Of a stretch of DNA of 5,613 nucleotides, positions 1 to 5,613 are shown one piece after another. Position 1 is the stretch's first letter. Every line of letters starts with the position of its first letter. Below the pieces are notes generated by a model. That model had not been told where the DNA came from. It saw nothing but the letters and a program-made list of their open reading frames with translations, and made no database searches. The position numbers were made by a program, and so were the translations under genes. This stretch comes from an uncultured Lachnospiraceae bacterium (GTDB taxonomy: Bacteria > Bacillota_A > Clostridia > Lachnospirales > Lachnospiraceae), in the NCBI GenBank assembly GCA_947178085.1, contig CAMWWS010000202.1, positions 1 to 5,613 of the forward strand. Direction: 5' to 3'.

Positions 1-1
1 T

Positions 2-348
2 GGGCCAGTCAAGGTTTCGACAGGGGTCTTGCAGCTGGAGAAGCTATCCGCAGGCGATGCGTCAAATCGCAAAACTAAATATAAACGCTGAAGATAATTT
101 AGCATACGCTGCCTAATGGCAGCTGTCCGCCTTAGTGCACCTGCACATTAAGAATCGGGCATCGACTATGCAGGAAACGGCACAGGCAAAGCTTTGAGCC
201 TGTGGACGTATTATGAAGCTACTAAACGTATTGGGGCGTCCGCCTCCTGATGCGGGAGGGAATGAGGAGTAATCCGAAACGGCAGACTATGATAGTAGAA
301 GGACAGGGAATGGGCTTTTGGACACGGGTTCGACTCCCGTCTGGTCCA
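2..348 (+). ncRNA. ssrA: Transfer-messenger RNA (tmRNA, one-piece)
   Basis: This RNA rescues stalled ribosomes with SmpB: it acts first as an alanyl-tRNA, then as a short mRNA that adds a degradation tag. The 5' end (gggccag, 2-8) pairs with ctggtcc (341-347) as a 7-bp acceptor stem with one G-U pair, leaving A348 as discriminator. The T-arm is acggg (324-328), loop ttcgact, cccgt (336-340). The 5' stretch aaggtttcgacagggg (11-26) is the conserved tmRNA D-loop-like segment. A stem cacaggc/gcctgtg (181-187/198-204) lies in the pseudoknot region. The bases after A348 are CT, not CCA, so CCA would have to be added enzymatically. The length of about 347 nt is normal for the one-piece form. Its promoter lies outside the window. 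No terminator is seen at its 3' end, and a chemoreceptor gene begins 35 bp later. Identity is essentially certain; the ends are set by stem pairing. Confidence 0.97.
69..116 (+). other. tmRNA tag-peptide reading frame
   Basis: Reading from the resume codon GCA (69-71) gives AKLNINAEDNLAYAA followed by TAA (114-116). The context before the resume codon, aaatc-GCA, resembles that of other tmRNAs. The EDNLA core and hydrophobic Ala-Ala end fit tags recognised by ClpXP-type proteases. The last three residues are Tyr-Ala-Ala rather than the common Leu-Ala-Ala. The resume point is inferred from frame and from the plausibility of the tag. Confidence 0.9.
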
Positions 349-369
349 CTGGTACATATTACATAGTAC

Positions 370-375
370 GGAGGT
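370..375 (+). promoter_or_regulatory. Ribosome binding site that fixes the chemoreceptor start
   Basis: GGAGGT lies 8 nt before the ATG at 384. The reading frame is open further upstream, to a TTG at 318, but that codon is inside the 3' part of the tmRNA and has no Shine-Dalgarno sequence. The ATG at 384 is therefore the start. Confidence 0.85.
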
Positions 376-383
376 ACAGTTGC

Positions 384-2108
384 ATGAATTCCAATGAGCA
401 GGATGTACAAAAGAGAGTTTCTTTTATTAAATCAATTAAAGGTAAAGTAACTATGTTACTGAATATATCTATTTTAGTAGCAGTTCTGGTATTAATCTTA
501 TTAATTCTTCCCAATGTCAAAAACAGTATGAAAGAGCAGACTCAGAACTATTTATATGACATTACTGTGGCAACCGGTGAAAAACTGGATTTGGCGGCAG
601 CAGTCAGTGTTGATATAAATAATATGCTGCAGACAGAGGCATTAAGGTATATGGTGGGAGAAGTCGGGCTTGAAGGTATAGATTCCAGTTATGCATATGT
701 TGTATCGGCCGACGGGACTATGCTGTATCATCCAACCGAATCTAAAATTGGTCAGCCCGTTGAAAATGCAGTAGTAACAGCTGTTGTAAATGATATTAAA
801 TCCGGTAAGAAAAATCTTGAATCAAAGGTGGTAGAATACGAATTCAAGGGCGTAATCAAATATGCGGCGTATTATGTGGATGCAGAATCTAATTACATAT
901 TGGTAATATCTGCAGATGAAGATGAGGTTATGAAGCCGATTACGAGGATTACGCAAATCAGCGTTGGAATAGCTCTTCTTATAGTTATAATCTCTTCCAT
1001 AATGGGATACTTTTTTGTATCATCATTAATAAACCCTGTAATTAAGGTGACAGATGTAGTCAATAAACTGGCTGATATGGATTTTACGGAGAGTGAAATT
1101 CAGCAGAAGCTTAGCAGCCGTAAAGATGAAACGGGAAACATGAGCCGTGCAATCAGTGCGCTGCGTGTTCATCTAATAAATGTTGTAGGCGGCTTGAAGG
1201 AACAGAGCGAGCATCTTTTGGAAGCGTCAGACTCACTTAACGCCAATGCGGCTGAAACAGCTAATACTATAGAGCAGGTTGAAAAGGCTGTATCAGATAT
1301 TTCGTCAGGCGCAACCTCTCAGGCAGATGAAACTCAGAAAGCAACTGAGAATGTTATTTTAATAGGTAATATGGTGGTTGATACTTCCAGTGAAGTTGAA
1401 AATCTGATTGTTAATGCAGCCCAGATGAAGGAATCTAGCGACGAAGCTACTTCGACATTGTTACGCTTAGAGGAGATTAATAAGCATGCGCAAGAGGCAA
1501 TTGATATTATTTATGATCAGACTAATACAACTAATGAGTCGGCAATCAAAATTCGGGAAGCTACATCCCTTATTACTTCGATTGCGGAGGAGACAAATCT
1601 TTTGTCACTGAATGCAAGCATTGAAGCGGCAAGAGCCGGAGAGCAGGGAAGGGGATTTGCGGTTGTTGCTTCTCAGATTCAGAAACTGGCCGAACAATCG
1701 AATGAATCCGCGCTTCAGATTGAGAGTATTATAGATTCTTTGATATCTGATTCCGAAAAAGCTGTAAAAACTATGGGCGAAGTAAAAGAAGTTATGAATG
1801 AGCAGATTGAACATGTATTGAAGACTGATAAAATTTTCGCGCAGGTTAAAGACGGAATCAACAGTTCCATAGATGGTGTCAATCGAATTGCTGAAAAAAC
1901 CAAACAAATGGATGAGGCAAGAATAAATGTAGTTGATGTCGTTCAGAATCTGACTGCAATTGCACAGGAGAATGCGGCAAGTACAGAAGAAACATCTGCC
2001 TCAGTCACAGAAGTGAGCAGCATTGTATACAATATTTCCGAAAACGCATCGCGGATGAAAGGTGTTGCGGACGAATTAGAGCACAATATGAATGTATTCA
2101 AACTATAA
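384..2108 (+). CDS. Methyl-accepting chemotaxis protein with Cache-like sensor
   Basis: This is a membrane chemoreceptor that senses an extracellular ligand and controls CheA/CheW, and so the flagellar motor. It has 574 residues. A short basic N-terminus leads to TM1 (about 24-43). An extracellular domain (about 44-190) contains a Cache-like strand pattern, [15 protein letters not shown] (103-117) followed by IGQPV. TM2 is about 192-216, then a HAMP linker (about 214-268, with NPV and DETGNM). The cytoplasmic coiled coil runs from about 280 to 574. Its hairpin tip, [21 protein letters not shown] (409-429), keeps the contact residues N410, E414, R417, E420 and R423. A likely methylation segment is [13 protein letters not shown] (528-540). 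There is no C-terminal CheR/CheB-tethering pentapeptide. The ligand cannot be told; Cache receptors commonly bind amino acids or carboxylates. The gene starts 35 bp after the tmRNA with no clear promoter of its own, and ends at a terminator. The family call is certain; the Cache subtype is not. Confidence 0.96.
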   Translation: MNSNEQDVQKRVSFIKSIKGKVTMLLNISILVAVLVLILLILPNVKNSMKEQTQNYLYDITVATGEKLDLAAAVSVDINNMLQTEALRYMVGEVGLEGIDSSYAYVVSADGTMLYHPTESKIGQPVENAVVTAVVNDIKSGKKNLESKVVEYEFKGVIKYAAYYVDAESNYILVISADEDEVMKPITRITQISVGIALLIVIISSIMGYFFVSSLINPVIKVTDVVNKLADMDFTESEIQQKLSSRKDETGNMSRAISALRVHLINVVGGLKEQSEHLLEASDSLNANAAETANTIEQVEKAVSDISSGATSQADETQKATENVILIGNMVVDTSSEVENLIVNAAQMKESSDEATSTLLRLEEINKHAQEAIDIIYDQTNTTNESAIKIREATSLITSIAEETNLLSLNASIEAARAGEQGRGFAVVASQIQKLAEQSNESALQIESIIDSLISDSEKAVKTMGEVKEVMNEQIEHVLKTDKIFAQVKDGINSSIDGVNRIAEKTKQMDEARINVVDVVQNLTAIAQENAASTEETSASVTEVSSIVYNISENASRMKGVADELEHNMNVFKL

Positions 2109-2125
2109 AAACGTAAACTATACTG

Positions 2126-2157
2126 AGGCATAGTCTGGATATCCGGCTATGCCTTTT
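2126..2157 (+). terminator. Rho-independent terminator after the chemoreceptor gene
   Basis: aggcatag (2126-2133) pairs with ctatgcct (2147-2154). An inner ctgg/ccgg stem (2135-2138/2143-2146, one G-U pair) closes an ATAT tetraloop, with T2134 bulged. A short T-tract (TTTT, then GTATT) follows. The hairpin is strong but the T-tract is brief, so some readthrough into recJ is possible. It starts 17 bp after the chemoreceptor stop codon. Confidence 0.8.
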
Positions 2158-2186
2158 GTATTACTGACTATACAGGAGCTTATTTT

Positions 2187-4034
2187 ATGGCAAAATGGAT
2201 GATTTCGGCTAAGAAAGCCGATTTTGCGAAAATTGCAGAAACTTACGGCATTGACCCCGTTATCGCGCGTATTATCAGGAACAGGGATATCATCACAGAT
2301 GCTCAGATTAATTCTTTTCTTAACGGAACACTAGATGATTTATATTCGCCAAGACTGCTTTATGACATGGAGAAGGCGGTTCTATTTGTATTGTCTAAAA
2401 TAAAAGAAAAAGCACCAATAAGAATAATAGGAGATTATGATATAGACGGCATCTGCGCTACATATATACTTCTGCGCGGGCTTAAGGAATGCGGGGCAGT
2501 AGTGGATACGGTAATACCGCACCGAATAAAGGATGGCTATGGATTGAATGACGCTTTGATTAAAGAAGCGCATAATGACGGAATAAACACGATTATTACC
2601 TGCGATAATGGAATCGCGGCAGCGGCCCAGATAGAATATGCTAAAGAACTTGGAATGAGCGTAATAGTAACCGACCATCATGAAGTGCCTTACGATATAG
2701 CGGAAGACGGGAGCAGGAGAGAGCTGCTGCCGCCTGCCGAGGCTGTGATTGATCCTAAGCAGGAAAAGTGCCGTTATCCGTTCAAGGGTATCTGCGGCGC
2801 AGTCGTTGCATATAAGTTTGTGCAGGTCTTAATAGAAGAATATGAGAAGGATTATGGGTTCTATTCATCAGGCGCAGATAAGGCTTCAGGAGTAGATAAG
2901 GAGAATGAAGCGCAGGTTAAACATAGCGATAGCGTGGAAATGCTTAGAGAACTATTGGAGTTTGCCGCCTTTGCTACCGTAGGGGATGTGATGGAACTGA
3001 TTGACGAAAATCGTATTCTGGTGAGATACGGATTAAAGCAGATGGTACATACGAAAAATCCGGGACTGCGTGCGCTGATTGAAGTAAGCGGGCTTAAAGG
3101 CAAGGAATTGTCAGCCTATCATATCGGTTTCGTTCTGGGTCCGTGCCTAAATGCTACAGGCAGACTGGACACCGCTGCAAGGGCGCTGCAGATGCTTAGC
3201 AGTAATGATTTTGCACAGGCTGTTACTATTGCTGCGGAACTGAAAGAATTAAACGACAGCAGGAAGGAAATGACAGGAAAAGGAGTGGAGCGGGCGGTGG
3301 AGATGATAGAGAACAGCCGGCTTCGGGAAGACAAGGTACTTGTAGTATATCTGGAAGACTGTCATGAAAGTCTGGCTGGGATTATTGCGGGAAGGCTTAA
3401 GGAAAAGTATCACAGACCTGTATTTGTGCTTACAAAGGGTGATGAAGGAATAAAAGGTTCGGGTCGTTCCATAGAAAGCTATAATATGTATGAACAGATG
3501 AACTGCTGCAGGAATCTCTTTACCAAATATGGAGGGCATAAGATGGCGGCGGGGCTGTCAATGCCCGAAGAAAATATGGAAGAATTTAGAACAAGTCTTA
3601 ACCGGAACTGCAATTTGTCCGATGAAGATTTTGTAGAAAAAGTTTTAATTGATGTACCGATGCCGTTATCATACATAAGATTGGACCTGGTACGGCAGTT
3701 CAAGCTGCTCGAACCATTTGGCAACGGAAATCCCAAACCTGTCTTTGCTCAGAAAGATGTCCATGTAATTCAGGGAAGGATTCTTGGTAAGAATAGGAAT
3801 GTAGGGAAATATATTATTAAAGATGCCCAGGGTAATCAATATGATATGATATATTTTGGCGATTTGGAAAATTGGCATAATTTTCTTCAGGAAAACTTTG
3901 GTAAGGAAGAATTAGACAAACTCTACCATAATAGGAGTGTTGAAATTGTTATTCAGATGATTTACTATCCGGATATAAATGTTTATCAGGGAAGGGAGAG
4001 TCTGCAGATTGTCATGCAGGATTACAAGAGATAA
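2187..4034 (+). CDS. recJ: Single-stranded-DNA-specific exonuclease RecJ (DHH family)
   Basis: RecJ is a cytoplasmic metal-dependent 5'-3' exonuclease on single-stranded DNA, acting in recombination, mismatch and base-excision repair. This 615-aa protein has the DHH catalytic domain: GDYDIDG (82-88, metal ligands D83, D85, D87), TCDNG (138-142, D140), TDHHE (162-166) and GDVMEL (266-271, D267). LGPCLNATGRLDTA (317-330) is the usual linker region. The DHHA1 part contains GSGRSIE (424-430) and the KYGGHKMAAGL box (447-457). A C-terminal OB-like domain begins near LEPFGNGNP (508-516). All catalytic residues look intact. It is somewhat longer than many RecJ proteins of about 570 residues, partly because of a hydrophilic insert near 218-250. 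The start is ATG with AGGAG 8 nt upstream (2174-2178). A kinase gene follows after 23 bp and probably shares the transcript. A non-RecJ DHH phosphoesterase is less likely given the full domain set. Confidence 0.94.
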   Translation: MAKWMISAKKADFAKIAETYGIDPVIARIIRNRDIITDAQINSFLNGTLDDLYSPRLLYDMEKAVLFVLSKIKEKAPIRIIGDYDIDGICATYILLRGLKECGAVVDTVIPHRIKDGYGLNDALIKEAHNDGINTIITCDNGIAAAAQIEYAKELGMSVIVTDHHEVPYDIAEDGSRRELLPPAEAVIDPKQEKCRYPFKGICGAVVAYKFVQVLIEEYEKDYGFYSSGADKASGVDKENEAQVKHSDSVEMLRELLEFAAFATVGDVMELIDENRILVRYGLKQMVHTKNPGLRALIEVSGLKGKELSAYHIGFVLGPCLNATGRLDTAARALQMLSSNDFAQAVTIAAELKELNDSRKEMTGKGVERAVEMIENSRLREDKVLVVYLEDCHESLAGIIAGRLKEKYHRPVFVLTKGDEGIKGSGRSIESYNMYEQMNCCRNLFTKYGGHKMAAGLSMPEENMEEFRTSLNRNCNLSDEDFVEKVLIDVPMPLSYIRLDLVRQFKLLEPFGNGNPKPVFAQKDVHVIQGRILGKNRNVGKYIIKDAQGNQYDMIYFGDLENWHNFLQENFGKEELDKLYHNRSVEIVIQMIYYPDINVYQGRESLQIVMQDYKR

Positions 4035-4040
4035 ACAGAA

Positions 4041-4045
4041 AGGAG
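4041..4045 (+). promoter_or_regulatory. Ribosome binding site of the PfkB-family kinase, long spacing
   Basis: AGGAG lies 12 nt before the ATG at 4058, longer than the 8 nt seen for the two upstream genes. No better start exists nearby, because the conserved TLNPAVD strand begins at residue 6. Initiation may therefore be less efficient than for recJ. Confidence 0.6.
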
Positions 4046-4057
4046 CAGAACATAAAT

Positions 4058-4987
4058 ATGATACTTACAGTAACGTTGAATCCGGCGGTTGATAAAACTT
4101 ATACATCGGGAGAATTGATTACGGGGCATATCAACAGAATGCGTACAGTGATGTCGATTGCCGGCGGCAAGGGGATAAATGTGACCAGAGTGCTGAGGCA
4201 GTATGATTACCCGGTATGCGCCACGGGTTTCTTAGGCGGATATGCGGGAAGCTTTATCGAGGACTATCTTAGGGCTAATAAGGTATACTGTCGGTTCATA
4301 CATGTGGATGGAGAAACCAGGAGCAATATGAACATTCTGGCGGATAACGGTTATGTGACGGAAATCTTGGAGCCGGGGCCTAAAATAAGTGAAGAACAGC
4401 TGCAGCAGTTCCTTACACAGTATGAAAAATTACTGCCTGAGAGTGAACTGGTAGTCTTGTCGGGAAGTCTGGCAGCAGGACTGCCTGATGACTTTTATTC
4501 GGTATTGATAGATAAGGCGCGTATGAGAGGGATAAAGACGCTGCTTGATACAAGCGGAGAGAGCCTTCGTAAGGGTATTGAAGCCAAACCTTATCTGATT
4601 AAGCCGAATCAGAAGGAATTAGAGTATATTGTAGGGCATAAACTTGTAAATAGAAATGATATTGTGGAGGCTGCACTAAGCATACATGCGGCGGGAGTAG
4701 CTCATGTGATTGTATCTATGGGAAAAAAGGGATTACTGTCAGTAGACGGCGGAAAAGTTTTCTTTGCTAAAGCCGCTAAGATAAAAGTATTAAACACTGT
4801 AGGGTGCGGTGACAGCGTGGTAGCATCGTACGCAATGTCGATTTTAAGCAGGGTGCGTAATGAGGAGGCACTGCAAAGAGCGACTGCAATATCCATGGCT
4901 AACGCTACGACGCTGATTAGTGCGGATATTCCCAAAGAAACGGCAGATGAACTGCTTGAACACATTACGGTTGAACAATTAAGATAA
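4058..4987 (+). CDS. 1-phosphofructokinase / tagatose-6-phosphate kinase family protein (PfkB superfamily)
   Basis: This cytoplasmic ATP-dependent sugar-phosphate kinase probably makes fructose 1,6-bisphosphate from fructose 1-phosphate (FruK type) or tagatose 1,6-bisphosphate (LacC type). At 309 residues it has the normal family length. Visible motifs are TLNPAVD (6-12, substrate side), the PfkB signature AGGKGINVTRVL (35-46), SGSLAAGLP (135-143), LDTSGE (163-168), KPNQKE (182-187), SMGKKG (220-225) and the anion-hole and catalytic box NTVGCGDS (246-253) with catalytic base D252. The usual GAGD is GCGD here, which should not affect catalysis. It follows recJ by 23 bp and ends at a strong terminator, so it is probably co-transcribed with recJ. 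No fructose or galactitol PTS genes and no DeoR-type regulator are visible nearby, so substrate cannot be decided from context. The family is sure; FruK versus LacC is open, so no symbol is given. Confidence 0.92.
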   Translation: MILTVTLNPAVDKTYTSGELITGHINRMRTVMSIAGGKGINVTRVLRQYDYPVCATGFLGGYAGSFIEDYLRANKVYCRFIHVDGETRSNMNILADNGYVTEILEPGPKISEEQLQQFLTQYEKLLPESELVVLSGSLAAGLPDDFYSVLIDKARMRGIKTLLDTSGESLRKGIEAKPYLIKPNQKELEYIVGHKLVNRNDIVEAALSIHAAGVAHVIVSMGKKGLLSVDGGKVFFAKAAKIKVLNTVGCGDSVVASYAMSILSRVRNEEALQRATAISMANATTLISADIPKETADELLEHITVEQLR

Positions 4988-4992
4988 TAAAC

Positions 4993-5031
4993 AAACGAAA
5001 AAGCCTGAGGGATTCTCAGGCTTTTCGTTTC
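4993..5031 (+). terminator. Strong Rho-independent terminator, partly bidirectional
   Basis: agcctgag (5002-5009) pairs with ctcaggct (5015-5022) around a GGATT loop. AAA/TTT (4999-5001/5023-5025) extends this to 11 bp, and AAACG/CGTTT (4993-4997/5026-5030) adds more after a bulged A4998. It begins 6 bp after the kinase stop. T-rich tails occur on both strands (TTTTCGTTTCTT on +, a T-rich stretch on -), so it could stop transcription from either side. It closes the recJ-kinase operon. Confidence 0.9.
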
Positions 5032-5043
5032 TTATGAGGGGGG

Positions 5044-5067
5044 AGATAGTTAAATGCTCAACTATCT
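5044..5067. repeat. 8-bp inverted repeat with 8-nt centre
   Basis: agatagtt (5044-5051) and aactatct (5060-5067) are perfect reverse complements around aaatgctc. No T-tract follows, so it is not a standard terminator. It could be an operator or a weak hairpin just after the kinase terminator. Function unknown. Confidence 0.5.
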
Positions 5068-5153
5068 ATGCTATTATCATAATCGTGAAATGTGTCCAAA
5101 ATGTGTTTTCTTTCTTATAAAAATATAAATTTCTATAAAGAAATTATGTAAAG

Positions 5154-5182
5154 TTGAAAAAAAGCATATTTCGTGGTATTTT
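5154..5182 (+). promoter_or_regulatory. Candidate sigma-A-type promoter for murE
   Basis: A -35-like TTGAAA (5154-5159) is separated by 17 bp from a -10-like TATTTT (5177-5182). The -10 is preceded by TG and one base (5174-5176), an extended -10. AT-rich DNA upstream (5110-5150) could act as an UP element. Transcription would start near 5189, leaving a leader of about 100 nt that includes the whole 21-bp inverted repeat. Other -10-like hexamers nearby (TATATT 5182-5187, TATTAT 5184-5189) lack a well-spaced -35. Confidence 0.45.
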
Positions 5183-5201
5183 ATATTATAGGAAATCACG
5201 A

Positions 5202-5275
5202 ACTTATACACTATAAACAAAAACGGTGCTCGTCGCAAGCGTAATCGCCCCTTATTTTGTTTATAGTGTATAAGT
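5202..5275. repeat. Perfect 21-bp inverted repeat with GC-rich 32-nt centre
   Basis: The left arm (5202-5222, beginning acttatacactataaac) and right arm (5255-5275, ending gtttatagtgtataagt) are exact reverse complements. The arms are 4/21 G+C; the 32-nt centre (5223-5254) is 19/32 G+C. Within each arm there is a smaller dyad, TTATA-CAC-TATAA (5204-5216) and TTATA-GTG-TATAA (5261-5273), with centres 57 bp apart. No T-tract follows the right arm, so it is not a normal terminator. I see no clear target-site duplication. It lies between the candidate promoter and the murE ribosome binding site. Possible roles are a leader-RNA hairpin, paired operators or a small MITE-like element. Confidence 0.9.
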
Positions 5276-5281
5276 AAGAAT

Positions 5282-5286
5282 GGGGG
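5282..5286 (+). promoter_or_regulatory. G-run ribosome binding site of murE
   Basis: GGGGG lies 5 nt before the ATG at 5292, the only Shine-Dalgarno-like sequence there. It differs from the AGGAG-type sites of the other genes and can pair with the anti-SD only with G-U wobble. It lies 6 nt downstream of the large inverted repeat, outside the stem. Confidence 0.55.
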
Positions 5287-5291
5287 ATTTT

Positions 5292-5613
5292 ATGCGCAGA
5301 TTAAAGGGTTTACTTACCAATTTGGAATATGAATGTATAAAAGGAACGGAAGACAGAGAAGTAACCGATGTTATATATGATTCCAGAAAGGTGACTAAAG
5401 ACTGCCTTTTTATCTGTATCAAAGGGGCGAACGTGGACGGACACGATTTTGCAAAGCAGGTTGTGTCAAATGGAGCCGGGGCGCTTATCGTGCAAAATGA
5501 TGTAGAGCTTCCGGAAGATGTTGATGTTACCGTAATCAGGGTGAAAGATACCAGATATGCCATGGCATTTATTTCGGCAGCATATTTCGGTAATCCGGCG
5601 GATGAACTGAAGA
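5292..5613 (+). CDS. murE: UDP-N-acetylmuramyl-tripeptide synthetase MurE (5' part, cut by window edge)
   Basis: MurE adds the third residue, usually meso-diaminopimelate or L-lysine, to UDP-MurNAc-L-Ala-D-Glu in cytoplasmic peptidoglycan precursor synthesis. The 107 codons present match the MurE N-terminal uridine-binding domain: MRRLKGLLTNLEYE at the start, VTDVIYDSRKV (24-34) with the DSR motif that contacts the UDP-sugar, CLFICIKGANVDGHDF (38-53), and RYAMAFISAAYFGNP (89-103). The ATP-binding GTxGKT motif would follow just past the edge, so completeness and the choice of DAP or Lys cannot be judged. The start is ATG with a G-run 5 nt upstream. The gene has its own long leader and candidate promoter after a strong terminator, so it is probably transcribed independently of the kinase. 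MurF or another Mur ligase is possible but fits less well. Confidence 0.9.
   Translation, partial: MRRLKGLLTNLEYECIKGTEDREVTDVIYDSRKVTKDCLFICIKGANVDGHDFAKQVVSNGAGALIVQNDVELPEDVDVTVIRVKDTRYAMAFISAAYFGNPADELK

Larger units (their letters stand above)
4988..5291. other. AT-rich intergenic region rich in dyads
   Basis: These 304 bp between the kinase and murE hold no credible gene. They contain the kinase terminator, a gatagtt-type inverted repeat (5044-5067), an odd-centred palindrome ATTATCATAAT (5073-5083), an AATTTCT/AGAAATT dyad (5128-5145), a candidate promoter (5154-5182), a TTCGTG/CACGAA pair flanking its -10 region (5170-5175/5197-5202) and the 21-bp inverted repeat (5202-5275). Short dyads in AT-rich DNA can be chance; the 21-bp repeat cannot reasonably be. 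Confidence 0.8.

Noticed and set aside
318..365. TTGGAC (318-323) and TACATA/TATTAC hexamers as a promoter for the chemoreceptor
   Set aside because: Spacing is about 29 bp or more, far from the usual 16-18, and the -35-like element is part of the tmRNA.
318..383. Upstream extension of the chemoreceptor reading frame to a TTG start
   Set aside because: The extension lies inside the T-arm and acceptor stem of the tmRNA and has no ribosome binding site; GGAGGT at 370-375 points to the ATG at 384.
222..410. 62-codon open frame on the minus strand
   Set aside because: It runs antisense through the tmRNA 3' part and has no recognisable domain; it is a by-product of the RNA sequence.
2097..2124. 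Promoter-like TTCAAA (2097-2102) and TATACT (2119-2124) with 16-bp spacing ahead of recJ
   Set aside because: The -35 matches only 4 of 6 bases and transcription would start inside the terminator stem. It remains the best candidate for a recJ promoter but is too weak to annotate.
5202..5275. Integron attC site or Rho-independent terminator
   Set aside because: The conserved RYYYAAC/GTTRRRY core sites of attC are missing, and no T-tract follows either arm in the orientation needed for termination.
5261..5563. 100-codon open frame on the minus strand at the right end
   Set aside because: It is antisense to the clearly coding murE start and shows no domain or ribosome binding site.

Overview
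The window looks like a chromosomal segment from a Gram-positive Firmicute, most likely class Clostridia and probably Lachnospiraceae-like. This rests on moderate-to-low GC, AGGAG/GGAGG ribosome binding sites, hairpin-plus-T-tract terminators, a one-piece tmRNA, and the style of the MurE, RecJ and chemoreceptor proteins. The taxonomic call is inference; no 16S or other marker is present. All genes lie on the + strand.

Layout: (1) Positions 2-348 hold a complete one-piece transfer-messenger RNA (ssrA), with a 7-bp acceptor stem, a T-arm and a tag reading frame for AKLNINAEDNLAYAA. (2) After only 35 bp, with no visible terminator or promoter, comes a 574-aa transmembrane methyl-accepting chemotaxis protein (384-2108) with an extracellular Cache-like sensor, closed by a terminator hairpin (2126-2157). 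(3) An apparent two-gene operon follows: a 615-aa RecJ-type DHH exonuclease (2187-4034) and, 23 bp later, a 309-aa PfkB-family sugar-phosphate kinase of the FruK/LacC type (4058-4987). It ends in a strong, partly symmetric terminator (4993-5031). (4) A 304-bp AT-rich intergenic region (4988-5291) carries that terminator, several dyads, a candidate promoter and a perfect 21-bp inverted repeat with a GC-rich 32-nt centre. (5) The first 107 codons of murE, the peptidoglycan tripeptide ligase, run off the right edge.

The genes are mostly housekeeping: ribosome rescue, DNA repair, sugar-phosphate metabolism and cell-wall synthesis, plus one chemotaxis sensor. I see no mobile element, CRISPR array or defence system. 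The most unusual feature is the long inverted repeat at 5202-5275, between the candidate murE promoter and its ribosome binding site. Each arm also contains its own TTATA-N3-TATAA dyad. It could be a leader-RNA hairpin, a pair of operators, a small mobile repeat or, less likely, an invertible switch. The second point of interest is that the chemoreceptor gene appears to depend on transcription through ssrA.
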